DNA of 14,035 nucleotides from JBEDUK01 sp040414485 (GTDB lineage: Bacteria > Actinomycetota > UBA4738), in contig JBEDUK010000033.1 in assembly GCA_040414485.1 (NCBI GenBank), positions 1 to 14,035 of the forward strand. Direction: 5' to 3'. A program made the position numbers and the translations under genes. Positions 1-7,548 of this stretch are shown here, piece after piece (position 1 is the first letter of the stretch; every line of letters starts with the position of its first letter). A model generated the notes under the pieces. That model had not been told where the DNA came from and made no database searches. It saw only the letters and a program-made list of their open reading frames with translations.

Positions 1-1743
1 TTCGGCGAGGGCGCCTACGGCATCGAGGCCGCCGCGCAGACGTACTTCTCCACGCCGGCCAAGGACCTGACGCTGGTGCAGGGCGCAACGCTCGCCGGGC
101 TGATCCAGGCACCGTCGGCGTACGACCCGGTGTTCGCCCCCGGCGCCGCGGTCGAACGCCGCAACGCCGTCCTCGGCCACATGCGCGACCTCGGCTGGAT
201 CACGCCGTTCACCTACGAGCAGGCGTCCCATGCGCCCCTGGGGCTCGACACCTCCGACGGTCAGGGAAAGGCCCAGCAGGATGCGCCCGACCCAGCACCA
301 TATTTCACCGAGTACGTGAAGAACTGGTTCCTGTCGAACCCGCGCTTCGGCGCCACCAGATCGGACCGATACGACCTGTTGTTCAAGGGCGGCCTGCGGA
401 TCGACACGACCGTCGACCTCCATCTGCAGGCGCTGGCCGATCGTGCGGTCCGGAGCATCCTGATCTCGAAGTCCGACCCACACGCCGCCATGACCGTGAT
501 CGACCCGACGACGGGGGAGATCCTCGCCATGGTCGGCGGGCGCGGGTTCTATTCGAACGATCCCGTGGCCAAGGTGAACCTCGCCAGCGGTCAGGGCGGC
601 ACCGGGCGGCAGGCCGGTTCGGCCTTCAAGCCGTTCACCCTCGTCACCGCGCTGGAGAAGGGCGTCTCGCCGGCGCAGGTCTTCCCCGCTCCGCAATCGC
701 TCGAGCTTCCGCAGCCGAACGGGAAGCCGTGGGACGTGACGAACTTCGAGGGCCAGGGGTACGGCACCATGAGCCTGGAAGACGCGACGGTCAATTCGGT
801 CAACACCGTCTACGCGCAGCTCGTCGAGCAGGTGGGGCCGAAGAACGTGATGAACACGGCCGAGGCGATGGGCATCCAGAGCCCGTTGCAGCCGGTGCCG
901 TCGATCACGCTGGGGACGTTCGAGGTCAACACCGTGGAGATGGCCTCGGCCTACGGGACCCTGGCGTCGATGGGCTACCACGCGGCCCCGACGGCCGTGA
1001 CGAAGATCACGGCCGCGAACGGGCGCGTGCTCTACCGGGCCGACGAGACGCCGCGACTGGTGGTCAAGCCGGAGATCGCCTACTCGGTCGACAAGATCCT
1101 CGAGGAGGTCGTGCAGCGCGGAACCGGCGTCCAGGCGAACATCGGCCGGCCCGTCGCGGGCAAGACCGGTTCGACGCAGAACAACTGGGACGCGTGGTTC
1201 GCCGGATTCACGCCCCAACTCGCGGCAGCGGTGTGGGTCGGCTACCCCCGGCGTCAGATCCCGATGGTGTCCCCCCGAACGCGTATCCCCGTGGTGCTGG
1301 GAGGGACCTGGCCGGCCGAGATCTGGCACGCGTTCATGACGGCGGCGACCGCGAAGATGCCCCCGCTCGACTTCACCCCGCCGAACTCGCACTTCGTCAC
1401 GGTCGTGGTCGACGTCACCCGTGGATGCCTGCCGAACGAGTACACGCCGCCACAGGACGTCCAGCCCGTCCAGTACGTGATCGGCACGCAGCCGACCACC
1501 GTTTGCACCGAGCCCGATTCGCCGCAGAAGGTGCCCGTCCCGGGCGTTTCCAACATGAACGAGGACCAGGCCCGGGCGACGTTGGAGAGCTACGGCTTCC
1601 GGGTGCTGATCGAGCCCGTCCCGGGCGAGGGCCTGCCTCCGGGAACGGTGCTTTCCCAGTCACCGCCGCCCGACGCGCTGGCATACCCGGGCGACACCAT
1701 CATCGTGGTGGTGGTCGCCGACCCCTCACCGCCGCCTCCGTAG
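1..1743 (+). CDS. Class A penicillin-binding protein (transglycosylase/transpeptidase), 5' end missing
   Basis: Bifunctional peptidoglycan synthase acting outside the membrane: it polymerises glycan strands and cross-links stem peptides. The frame is open from base 1, so the start, the membrane anchor and most of the glycosyltransferase domain lie outside the window; 580 codons are visible. Residues 1-60 carry the end of the GT51 domain (FGEGAYGIEAAAQTYF, then LAGLIQAPSAYDP). The transpeptidase domain has all three motifs: SAFK at 207-210 with the nucleophilic serine, SVN at 266-268 and KTG at 388-390. About residues 510-572 form one PASTA domain (PGVSNMNEDQARATLESYGF), and the protein ends in a short proline tail. 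PASTA-tailed class A PBPs are typical of Actinobacteria and Firmicutes (family knowledge). It is the only plus-strand gene and converges on mpg with 20 bases between the stops. The family is secure; which paralogue (ponA-like) cannot be decided. Confidence 0.95.
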   Translation, partial: FGEGAYGIEAAAQTYFSTPAKDLTLVQGATLAGLIQAPSAYDPVFAPGAAVERRNAVLGHMRDLGWITPFTYEQASHAPLGLDTSDGQGKAQQDAPDPAPYFTEYVKNWFLSNPRFGATRSDRYDLLFKGGLRIDTTVDLHLQALADRAVRSILISKSDPHAAMTVIDPTTGEILAMVGGRGFYSNDPVAKVNLASGQGGTGRQAGSAFKPFTLVTALEKGVSPAQVFPAPQSLELPQPNGKPWDVTNFEGQGYGTMSLEDATVNSVNTVYAQLVEQVGPKNVMNTAEAMGIQSPLQPVPSITLGTFEVNTVEMASAYGTLASMGYHAAPTAVTKITAANGRVLYRADETPRLVVKPEIAYSVDKILEEVVQRGTGVQANIGRPVAGKTGSTQNNWDAWFAGFTPQLAAAVWVGYPRRQIPMVSPRTRIPVVLGGTWPAEIWHAFMTAATAKMPPLDFTPPNSHFVTVVVDVTRGCLPNEYTPPQDVQPVQYVIGTQPTTVCTEPDSPQKVPVPGVSNMNEDQARATLESYGFRVLIEPVPGEGLPPGTVLSQSPPPDALAYPGDTIIVVVVADPSPPPP

Positions 1744-1763
1744 GGCCCTCGGCCCGCGCGCGG

Positions 1764-2354
1764 TCACGGGCGCGAGACGAACGGGCTGTCCCGGATCCAG
1801 AAGCGCCACGGCGCCTCCACGCCCCGGCGGATGCCGACGCGCGGGCCCACGGCGACCCGGCCGGGTGCGGCCGGCCGGCCGCGCTCGATCCACAGGCCGG
1901 ACGCGGGCGCCAGCTCGATGCCGTTGTGGGAGCGTTCGACGCCGAACGCCTGGGTCAGGCGCGCGGGCCCTGAGCACAGTCGCCGGTGGTCGGCCGTTCG
2001 CCGCCGCGCGGCCATCTCCTCGAGACCGGTGAGCGGCTCGGCGGCGCGAAGCAGAACCGCGCTCCCCCGCCCCGCCGCGCCCGTCACCACGTTCATGCAG
2101 AAGTGCATGCCGTAGGTGAAGTACACGTACAGGTGGCCGGCCGGACCGAACATCACGAGATTCCGGCCTCTGGGCCCACCGTACGAATGGCTCGCGGGGT
2201 CGCCTTCGTCGTAGGCCTCGGTCTCGACGATCCGCGCGGACAGAGGCTCACGGTGCGACTCGTCAGGTAGCTTTACCAATAGCCGCCCGAGAAGCGCGGA
2301 CGCCACCACGTGCGACGGCCTGGCGAAGAAGGACGGTCCCAGGGGGGCGGTCAG
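1764..2354 (-). CDS. mpg: Alkyladenine (3-methyladenine) DNA glycosylase, AAG/Mpg family, probable CTG start
   Basis: Base-excision-repair glycosylase that flips out and removes alkylated or deaminated purines, leaving an abasic site. From the CTG at 2354 it has 196 residues, normal for bacterial members. Typical motifs are SFFARPSHVVASALLGRLLV at 8-27, then RIVETEAY at 41-48 with the catalytic Glu46 and intercalating Tyr48, His56, the GHLYVYFTYGMHFCMN block at 73-88, and Arg103 in LLRAAEPL. Residue roles are transferred from human AAG (E125, Y127, H136, R182). No ATG, GTG or TTG lies between the polX stop and the conserved SFFARP block. The reading frame runs on upstream into polX, but that part looks like shadow sequence. 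The CTG forms a CTGA overlap with the polX stop and has GGAAGGG six bases upstream, so translation is probably coupled to polX. GTG codons at about residues 16-17 would cut into the conserved N-terminus. Confidence 0.92.
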   Translation of the reverse strand: MTAPLGPSFFARPSHVVASALLGRLLVKLPDESHREPLSARIVETEAYDEGDPASHSYGGPRGRNLVMFGPAGHLYVYFTYGMHFCMNVVTGAAGRGSAVLLRAAEPLTGLEEMAARRRTADHRRLCSGPARLTQAFGVERSHNGIELAPASGLWIERGRPAAPGRVAVGPRVGIRRGVEAPWRFWIRDSPFVSRP

Positions 2355-4081
2355 TCGCGGCCCTTCCGAAGGAATCCACGCAGCCGCTCGAGCGGCCACG
2401 TGTTGATCACGTCCTCGGTGGTCAGCCAACCGCGCTGCGCGGTGCCGATCCCGTATCGCAGGAACTGAAGGTGCACCGTCGAATGCGAGTCCGTGTCCAC
2501 GGCGAACTTCACCCCACGCCGCCTCGCCCACAGGACGTGCTCGTCGTTCAGATCGAGCCGGTCCGGATAGGAGTTGATCTCGAGCGCCGTCCCGGTCCGC
2601 GCGGCGGCCTCGAACACCGCATCGAGGTCGTACTCGATGCGGTCGCGGTGCCCGATCATCCGCGCCGTCGGATGCCCGATGATGTTCACGTGCGGGTTCT
2701 CGCACGCCGTGATGATCCGGCGGGTCATCTCCGCCTTCGTCTGGTTGAAGTGCGAATGCACCGACGCCACGCAGACGTCGAACCCCTCGAGGAATTCGGC
2801 GTCCCAGTCCACCGCGCCGTCTGGGTCGATGTTCAACTCCGTTCCGTGCAACAGCACCATGTCGCCGGCCGCGCCGGAGGCCGCCAGCCGGCGAACCTGC
2901 TCGCGCTGCTTCAGCATCTTCGCGTCGGTCATCTGCTGCATGTACAGGTTCGGTGCGTGGTCGGTGATCGCGTAGTACTCGTAGCCGCGCGCCGCGGCCG
3001 TCGTCACCATCTGCTGAAGGGTGGAAAGCCCGTCGGTCAGGTCGGTGTGGGTGTGCAGGTCGCCACGGATGTCCGATTCCTGGACCAGGTCCGGAAGCGT
3101 TCCCTTCAGCGCTGCCTCGACTTCACCCCGATCCTCGCGGAGCGCCGGCGGGATCCACTGCATGCCGAGGCGTTCGTAGACCTCCTCCTCCGTCTCGGCC
3201 ACGATCAGTTCGTCCGTTTCGGCGACGAACAGGCCGTACTCCGAAAGCTTCAAGCCGCGGCGAACCGCGTGCTCGCGCGTCTTGATGTTGTGGGCCTTCG
3301 ATCCGGTGAAGTACTGCATGGCGGCGCCCCAGCAGCCGGGCGGGACGACCCGAAGGTCGACCTGCAACCCTTCGTCGGTGCGGATCGAGGTCTTCGTGCC
3401 GCCGCTGGCGATGACCTCGTCCACCTGTTTCAGACCCGTGAACCGCTTCACGACCGGCGCGCCGTCGTCGCTCGCGACCAGGATGTCGACGTCCCCGATC
3501 GTCTCGCACATGCGCCGCAGTGACCCGGCGTAGGCGACGCGCTTCGCCTGCCTCACCGACGACAGCTCGCCGACGATGCGCTCGGCCAGGTCCATCGCCA
3601 CGTTGATCAGCGAGCGGCCGTGCGAGCGGCGCATCAGGTCGATGCCGTGGAGGATGTTCTCCTCGGTCTTCGCGCCGAACCCCCGCAGGCCGTGGAGGCG
3701 GCCGTCCTTGATGGCCTCCTCAAGTTCGTCGACGTCGCCGATCCCCAGTTCCGTGTGCAGGACCATCGCCTTCTTCGGTCCCACGCCGCTCACCGCCATC
3801 ATGCGACGCACGCCGTCCGGGATCTGCGCGCGGAGCTCGTCCAACGCGCGGAAGGACCCGCGGTCGAGCATCTCGGTCATCTTCTCCGCGATCGACTTGC
3901 CGACGTTCGGGATGGCCTGCAGGCCCTTCTCGTCCAGCTCGGACACGTCGGCGTGGTATCCGCCGATCGACCGTGCCGCCTTCTCGTAGTTCCGGACCCG
4001 GAACGGATCCCCGCCCGACATGGCGAGCAGGTCGGCGTACTCCTGGATGAGCGCCTCGACGGTGTCGTTCGACCTGGGCAT
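2351..4081 (-). CDS. polX: Family X DNA polymerase with C-terminal PHP domain
   Basis: Repair polymerase of the bacterial PolX type: gap-filling nucleotidyltransferase fused to a metal-dependent PHP hydrolase. In characterised members the PHP part gives 3'-5' exonuclease and AP-endonuclease activity (family knowledge). The 576 residues match the usual length. An N-terminal 8-kDa-like region and helix-hairpin-helix segments (IPNVGKSIAEKM near 57-68, VSGVGPKKA at 97-105, LRGFGAKTE at 132-140) bind DNA. The polymerase core has GSLRR at 186-190, the aspartates D198 and D200 in GDVDIL, and the third at D242 in VDLRV. The PHP domain has DLHTHTD at 341-347, TDH at 373-375, E415, HSH at 442-444, GHP at 469-471 and DTDSH at 529-533, so all metal-site clusters look intact. 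The start is an ATG 43 bases after the argF stop, and the stop overlaps the mpg start. All motifs needed for activity are present. Confidence 0.96.
   Translation of the reverse strand: MPRSNDTVEALIQEYADLLAMSGGDPFRVRNYEKAARSIGGYHADVSELDEKGLQAIPNVGKSIAEKMTEMLDRGSFRALDELRAQIPDGVRRMMAVSGVGPKKAMVLHTELGIGDVDELEEAIKDGRLHGLRGFGAKTEENILHGIDLMRRSHGRSLINVAMDLAERIVGELSSVRQAKRVAYAGSLRRMCETIGDVDILVASDDGAPVVKRFTGLKQVDEVIASGGTKTSIRTDEGLQVDLRVVPPGCWGAAMQYFTGSKAHNIKTREHAVRRGLKLSEYGLFVAETDELIVAETEEEVYERLGMQWIPPALREDRGEVEAALKGTLPDLVQESDIRGDLHTHTDLTDGLSTLQQMVTTAAARGYEYYAITDHAPNLYMQQMTDAKMLKQREQVRRLAASGAAGDMVLLHGTELNIDPDGAVDWDAEFLEGFDVCVASVHSHFNQTKAEMTRRIITACENPHVNIIGHPTARMIGHRDRIEYDLDAVFEAAARTGTALEINSYPDRLDLNDEHVLWARRRGVKFAVDTDSHSTVHLQFLRYGIGTAQRGWLTTEDVINTWPLERLRGFLRKGRD
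2361..2367 (-). promoter_or_regulatory. Shine-Dalgarno deciding the CTG start of mpg
   Basis: GGAAGGG on the minus strand lies six bases before the CTG at 2354, inside the last codons of polX. It supports initiation at CTG rather than at an internal GTG. The bases also encode polX residues, so the match could be partly accidental. Confidence 0.5.
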
Positions 4082-4101
4082 CAGGCGCGCTCAGGTCCGA
4101 A

Positions 4102-4123
4102 CGCCGCGCCCGCGGGTGCGGCG
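4102..4123 (-). terminator. Hairpin directly after the argF stop
   Basis: CGCCGCACC and GGCGCGGCG flank a CGCG loop and pair over nine positions with a single C-A mismatch. The hairpin starts one base after the argF stop and ends about 20 bases before the polX start. There is no U tract, so if it works it would be as a U-less terminator, a pause or an mRNA-stabilising hairpin between argF and polX. GC-rich DNA yields such stems by chance, hence the low confidence. Confidence 0.35.
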
Positions 4124-4124
4124 G

Positions 4125-5045
4125 TCAATCCTGGCCCAGCAGCAACAGCAGGAGCGCCTTCTGCGTGTGCATGCGGTTCTCGGCCTGATCCCAGACGGCG
4201 GACTGCGGGCCGTCGATGACGTCGTCGGTGATCTCCTCGCCGCGGTGCGCTGGCAGGCAGTGCAGGACGATGGCGTCCGGCGCGGCGAGCGCGAGCAGGC
4301 CCGAATCGATGCGGTAGCCCTGGAAGATCAGGCGCCGCTCCATGGCCTCGGCCTCCTGGCCGATGGACGCCCAGACGTCCGTGTAGAGCACGTCGGCCCC
4401 GAGCGCGGCTTCCTTCGGTTCGTTCGTGACCAGGACGCTCCCGCCGGTCTCGCGGGCGATCTCCTCGGCCCTGCCGACGACCTGCGGGATCGGCTCGAAC
4501 CCGCGTGGCGTCGCCACGCGGACGGTCATCCCGGACTTCGCGCCTGACAGCAGCAGCGAGTGCGCCACGTTGTTGCCGTCTCCCACGTACGCCAGCGTGA
4601 CGCCGCGCAGTGTTCCCTTCTGTTCACGAACGGTCAGGAGGTCGGCGAGCGCCTGGCAGGGGTGTTCGAAGTCCGAGCGCCCGTTGATGACGGGCGCCGC
4701 GGAGCCCTTCGCCATGGCCTCCAGGCGCTCCGGGTCCGATGTGCGCAGCACGATGGCGTCGACGTAACGGGACAGGGAGCGCCCCGTGTCTTCCAGCGAC
4801 TCGCCGCGGACGGTCTGCAGCTCGGATCCCGACAACGGAACGGGATGGCCCCCGGCCGAGGAAACCGCGATCTCGAACGAGACGCGCGTACGCGTGGACG
4901 GCTTCTCGAAGACGAGCGCCACCGACCGTCGCGCCAGGCTGATCTCGTAGTCCCGGGGGTGCGCCTTCACCTTGGCCGAGAGATCCAGCAGCCAGGCGAG
5001 CTCCTCGTTGCTCAGGTCGTCGACCGAAAGGAAGTGCCGGGGCAT
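4125..5045 (-). CDS. argF: Ornithine carbamoyltransferase
   Basis: Cytoplasmic enzyme joining carbamoyl phosphate and ornithine to give citrulline in arginine biosynthesis; active as a trimer in this family. The 306 residues match the family. The carbamoyl-phosphate loop FEKPSTRTRVSFE is at 47-59 (STRTR 50-54), and HPCQALADLLT at 128-138 is the second phosphate/ornithine motif. DVWASIGQE at 223-231 is the SMG-type ornithine loop with Ile in place of Met, and HCLPAHRGEE at 262-271 holds the catalytic cysteine. The HCLP and S-x-G elements favour ornithine over aspartate or other acceptors. The ATG has no Shine-Dalgarno in front but a TACACT -10 element eight bases upstream, suggesting a leaderless message. 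It lies after pheT, where Actinobacteria usually have argC-argJ-argB-argD-argF; only argF is present here. A catabolic role cannot be excluded, but no arcA or arcC is adjacent. Confidence 0.96.
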   Translation of the reverse strand: MPRHFLSVDDLSNEELAWLLDLSAKVKAHPRDYEISLARRSVALVFEKPSTRTRVSFEIAVSSAGGHPVPLSGSELQTVRGESLEDTGRSLSRYVDAIVLRTSDPERLEAMAKGSAAPVINGRSDFEHPCQALADLLTVREQKGTLRGVTLAYVGDGNNVAHSLLLSGAKSGMTVRVATPRGFEPIPQVVGRAEEIARETGGSVLVTNEPKEAALGADVLYTDVWASIGQEAEAMERRLIFQGYRIDSGLLALAAPDAIVLHCLPAHRGEEITDDVIDGPQSAVWDQAENRMHTQKALLLLLLGQD

Positions 5046-5053
5046 CGCCGGCG

Positions 5054-5059
5054 AGTGTA
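5054..5059 (-). promoter_or_regulatory. Putative -10 element for leaderless argF
   Basis: TACACT on the minus strand ends eight bases before the argF ATG, which would place transcription start at or within a base or two of the A of ATG. No Shine-Dalgarno-like run occurs between pheT and argF. The -35 region is weak (no TTGACA-like hexamer at 17-18 bases), so the call rests on the -10 match and the spacing. Confidence 0.45.
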
Positions 5060-5090
5060 TCCCGAGGGCATGACGCCCCGCGAACCGCGG

Positions 5091-5123
5091 ACGCCGGCGC
5101 GCCGGCGGCGCGTCGACGCCGGC
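5091..5123 (-). terminator. GC palindromes after pheT
   Basis: Just past the pheT stop there are two abutting CGCCGGCG palindromes (5092-5107) and a further CGCCGGC at 5117-5123, which can pair in several ways into a strong stem. No U run follows. It may end or pause transcription from pheS-pheT before argF, which seems to have its own promoter. The pairing is seen directly; the function is a guess. Confidence 0.3.
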
Positions 5124-7519
5124 TACGAGGAACGCAATTCGCCGCCGAGCCGGTCGCGCACGGCGGCGGCGATCGCCTCCACGGCCACCGTCACCTCGTC
5201 GTTCGTCAGGCTTCGTTCCGCGCGGAACTCCACCGAGAAGGCGACGTTGCGCTTGCCCGCCGGAAGCGGCTCGCCCTCGTACAGATCGAAGAGGTCGATG
5301 GATCCGGCCAGTCCCCCGGCGGCCTCGCGGATCACGGCGGACATGGCGCCGACGGGCACGCCTGTGTCCACGACGAACGCTAGGTCCCGGCGGACGGGCG
5401 GGAAACGAGGCACGTCCCGATACACGCGCTCCGGTCCGGTGGCCGCGGCGAGCGACTCCACGTCCACCTCGAGCGCGGCCACGCGCCCGGGCAGATCGAA
5501 GGCCGCCCCCACGCCCGGATGGAGCTCGCCGAACCGCCCGATCCGCCGGCCGCCGACGGCGATCGCGCCGGCGCGGCCCGGATGGAACGGGAGCGGCTGA
5601 TCGGTGTCCAAGATCTCCCAGTCGCGGATCCCGAACGCGTCCAGAAGGGCATCGACGGCGCCCTTCGCGTCGAAGACGTCGACCTCCGTTCGCTCGTGGA
5701 TCGCGGCCCCGAATCGCCCGAACAGGGCAGCAGCCGCCGATTCGCGCTCCGAGGGACCGTCCTCACCCGACCCTGCGGTGAACGTGTGGCCCACCTCGAA
5801 CAGGGCCGCGCCGCGGATCTGGCGGGAAGCGTTCAGCCGCAACGCGCCGAGCAGCCCGGGGATCAGGCTCGTCCGCAGGAACGGTTCGTCGGCCAGCAGC
5901 GGGTTGCGCACGCGAACGGCGGCCTCCTCCCGTTCTCCCATGAGTTCCAGGTCCCGGCTGGAGGCGAATGAATACGACTCGATCTCCCGAAAGCCGGCAG
6001 CGCCGAGCGCTCGCCGGATCGCGCGGCGACGCTCGTACGTGGCGGGAGCGCCGCCCGCCTGCCGCACCGCAGGCGTGGTCGCCCCCACACGGTCGTAGCC
6101 CAGCACGCGGATGACCTCTTCGATCACGTCGATCTCCCGGTCGATGTCGACGCGGAATCCGGGGACCTCCACGTCGATCCCCTCCACCGAGTCCGCGGCG
6201 GAGACCGTGGTGGGAATCTCGATCCTGCCGAGGCTCTCCACGATCTCGGACGTGGAGACCGGCTGTCCGAGGATCAGCGAGGCGCGCGCCGGACGGACGA
6301 CCAGACGGCGGCGCTCGGGCACCGCGCCGGCTTCGGCGGACCCGGCGAGCACCGTCCCGCCCGACCAGGCCTGGATGAGGGCCGCCGCGCGTGCCGCGGC
6401 CGGCGTCACACCCTCAGGGTCGACGCCTCTTTCGAACCGGGCCGAGGCCTCGGTTCGAAGATCCAGCCGCCGCGAGGTCCGGATCACGCTCCTTCGGTCG
6501 AAGTGCGCGGCCTCCAGCAGCACGCTGGCGGTCGCGTCGCCGACCTCGGCGATGGCCGACCCCATGATCCCGGCGATGGCGACGCCCTTCTCCAGGTCGG
6601 CGATGACGAGGTCGGTGGCGGTCAGGAGACGTTCCTGTTCGTCGAGCGTGACGAGTCGCTCGCCATCCTCGGCCCGGCGGACCACGATCCCGGAGCCGGC
6701 CAGCCGGTCCATGTCGAAGGCGTGCAGCGGCTGGCCCATCTCGAGCATCACGTAGTTGGTCGCGTCGACGACGTTCGACAGGGGCCGCATGCCCGCCGCG
6801 GTCAGTCGCGCCTGGACCCGCAGGGGCGACGCGGCCACGGTGACGCCGGCGATGACGCGCGCGAGGTAGCGCGGGCAACGCTCGAGGTCGAGGATCTCCA
6901 CCGTCGCGGCCTTCGCGGCAGATTCGTCACCCTCCGCGACCGTGGTGTCCGGCCGCCTGAGCGGCACGCCGGCGACCGCGGCCGCCTCGCGTGCCACACC
7001 GACGATCGACAGGAGGTCGGCGCGATTCGCCTTGATCTCGACGTCGAACACGACCTCGTCCAGGCCGAGCGCGTCCTTGACCTGGGCGCCGGGTGCCAGG
7101 CCCTCCGGAAGGATCAGGATCCCGCCGTGGTCCCCCGAGATCGCGAGTTCCTTCGGCGAACAGATCATCCCTTCGGAACGCTCGCCCCGGAGCGTCCGCA
7201 CGCCGAGCGGCTCCGGCAGGAGCGGCACCCGCGAGCCGGGCGGCGCGTACGGGACCAGGTCTCCGACCTGCCAGTTCGCGACGCCGGCCGCCACGTGCCC
7301 CTCGCCCCCGCCGGTCTCCAGCCTGGCAAGGGTGAGCCGATCCGAATCGGGATGCGGGCGCTTCTCGATCACCCTCGCCACGATCACGCCGTCCAGGCCG
7401 GCCCACGGCCGGTCGATGCCCTCGACCTTCAGGCCGCGCGACGTCAGCAGTTCGGCGAGCGCCTCCGGGTCGGCCTCCACGGGCGCGAACTCGCGGAGCC
7501 ACGACAGCGGCACCCTCAT
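5123..7519 (-). CDS. pheT: Phenylalanyl-tRNA synthetase, beta subunit
   Basis: Large subunit of the cytoplasmic alpha2-beta2 synthetase that charges tRNA-Phe; it carries tRNA-binding and editing parts. The length of 798 residues is typical. Domains in order: B1 N-terminus (MRVPLSWLREF), an OB-fold tRNA-binding domain at about 40-150 with HPDSDRLTLARLETG at 56-70, then EIKANRADLLSI at 161-172. The B3/B4 editing region follows (RCPRYLARVI, then MRPLSNVVDATNYVMLEMGQ). Next are the B5 domain with the acidic stretch VDIDREIDVIEEVIRVLGYD, the catalytic-like core with the FEVGHTF motif, and the C-terminal FDX-ACB anticodon-binding domain (RDVPRFPPVRRDLAFVVD to the end). It starts with ATG 29 bases after the pheS stop, so the two are cotranscribed. 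No domain is missing. Confidence 0.97.
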   Translation of the reverse strand: MRVPLSWLREFAPVEADPEALAELLTSRGLKVEGIDRPWAGLDGVIVARVIEKRPHPDSDRLTLARLETGGGEGHVAAGVANWQVGDLVPYAPPGSRVPLLPEPLGVRTLRGERSEGMICSPKELAISGDHGGILILPEGLAPGAQVKDALGLDEVVFDVEIKANRADLLSIVGVAREAAAVAGVPLRRPDTTVAEGDESAAKAATVEILDLERCPRYLARVIAGVTVAASPLRVQARLTAAGMRPLSNVVDATNYVMLEMGQPLHAFDMDRLAGSGIVVRRAEDGERLVTLDEQERLLTATDLVIADLEKGVAIAGIMGSAIAEVGDATASVLLEAAHFDRRSVIRTSRRLDLRTEASARFERGVDPEGVTPAAARAAALIQAWSGGTVLAGSAEAGAVPERRRLVVRPARASLILGQPVSTSEIVESLGRIEIPTTVSAADSVEGIDVEVPGFRVDIDREIDVIEEVIRVLGYDRVGATTPAVRQAGGAPATYERRRAIRRALGAAGFREIESYSFASSRDLELMGEREEAAVRVRNPLLADEPFLRTSLIPGLLGALRLNASRQIRGAALFEVGHTFTAGSGEDGPSERESAAAALFGRFGAAIHERTEVDVFDAKGAVDALLDAFGIRDWEILDTDQPLPFHPGRAGAIAVGGRRIGRFGELHPGVGAAFDLPGRVAALEVDVESLAAATGPERVYRDVPRFPPVRRDLAFVVDTGVPVGAMSAVIREAAGGLAGSIDLFDLYEGEPLPAGKRNVAFSVEFRAERSLTNDEVTVAVEAIAAAVRDRLGGELRSS

Positions 7520-7548
7520 CGGCGGGCCCCCATGCGTGCCGCCAAGTG

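Noticed and set aside
729..1973. A 414-codon frame overlapping the penicillin-binding protein gene
   Set aside because: Same-strand alternative frame made of Gly/Arg/Asp-rich sequence; the penicillin-binding protein frame has all catalytic motifs.
2355..2705. Extension of the mpg frame upstream to 2705
   Set aside because: The extra 117 residues are Arg-rich and overlap the end of polX; no glycosylase has such an N-terminus, and the conserved fold begins right after the CTG at 2354.
2471..3523. A 350-codon plus-strand frame within polX
   Set aside because: Antisense shadow of a gene with intact polymerase and PHP motifs; no ribosome site or domain.
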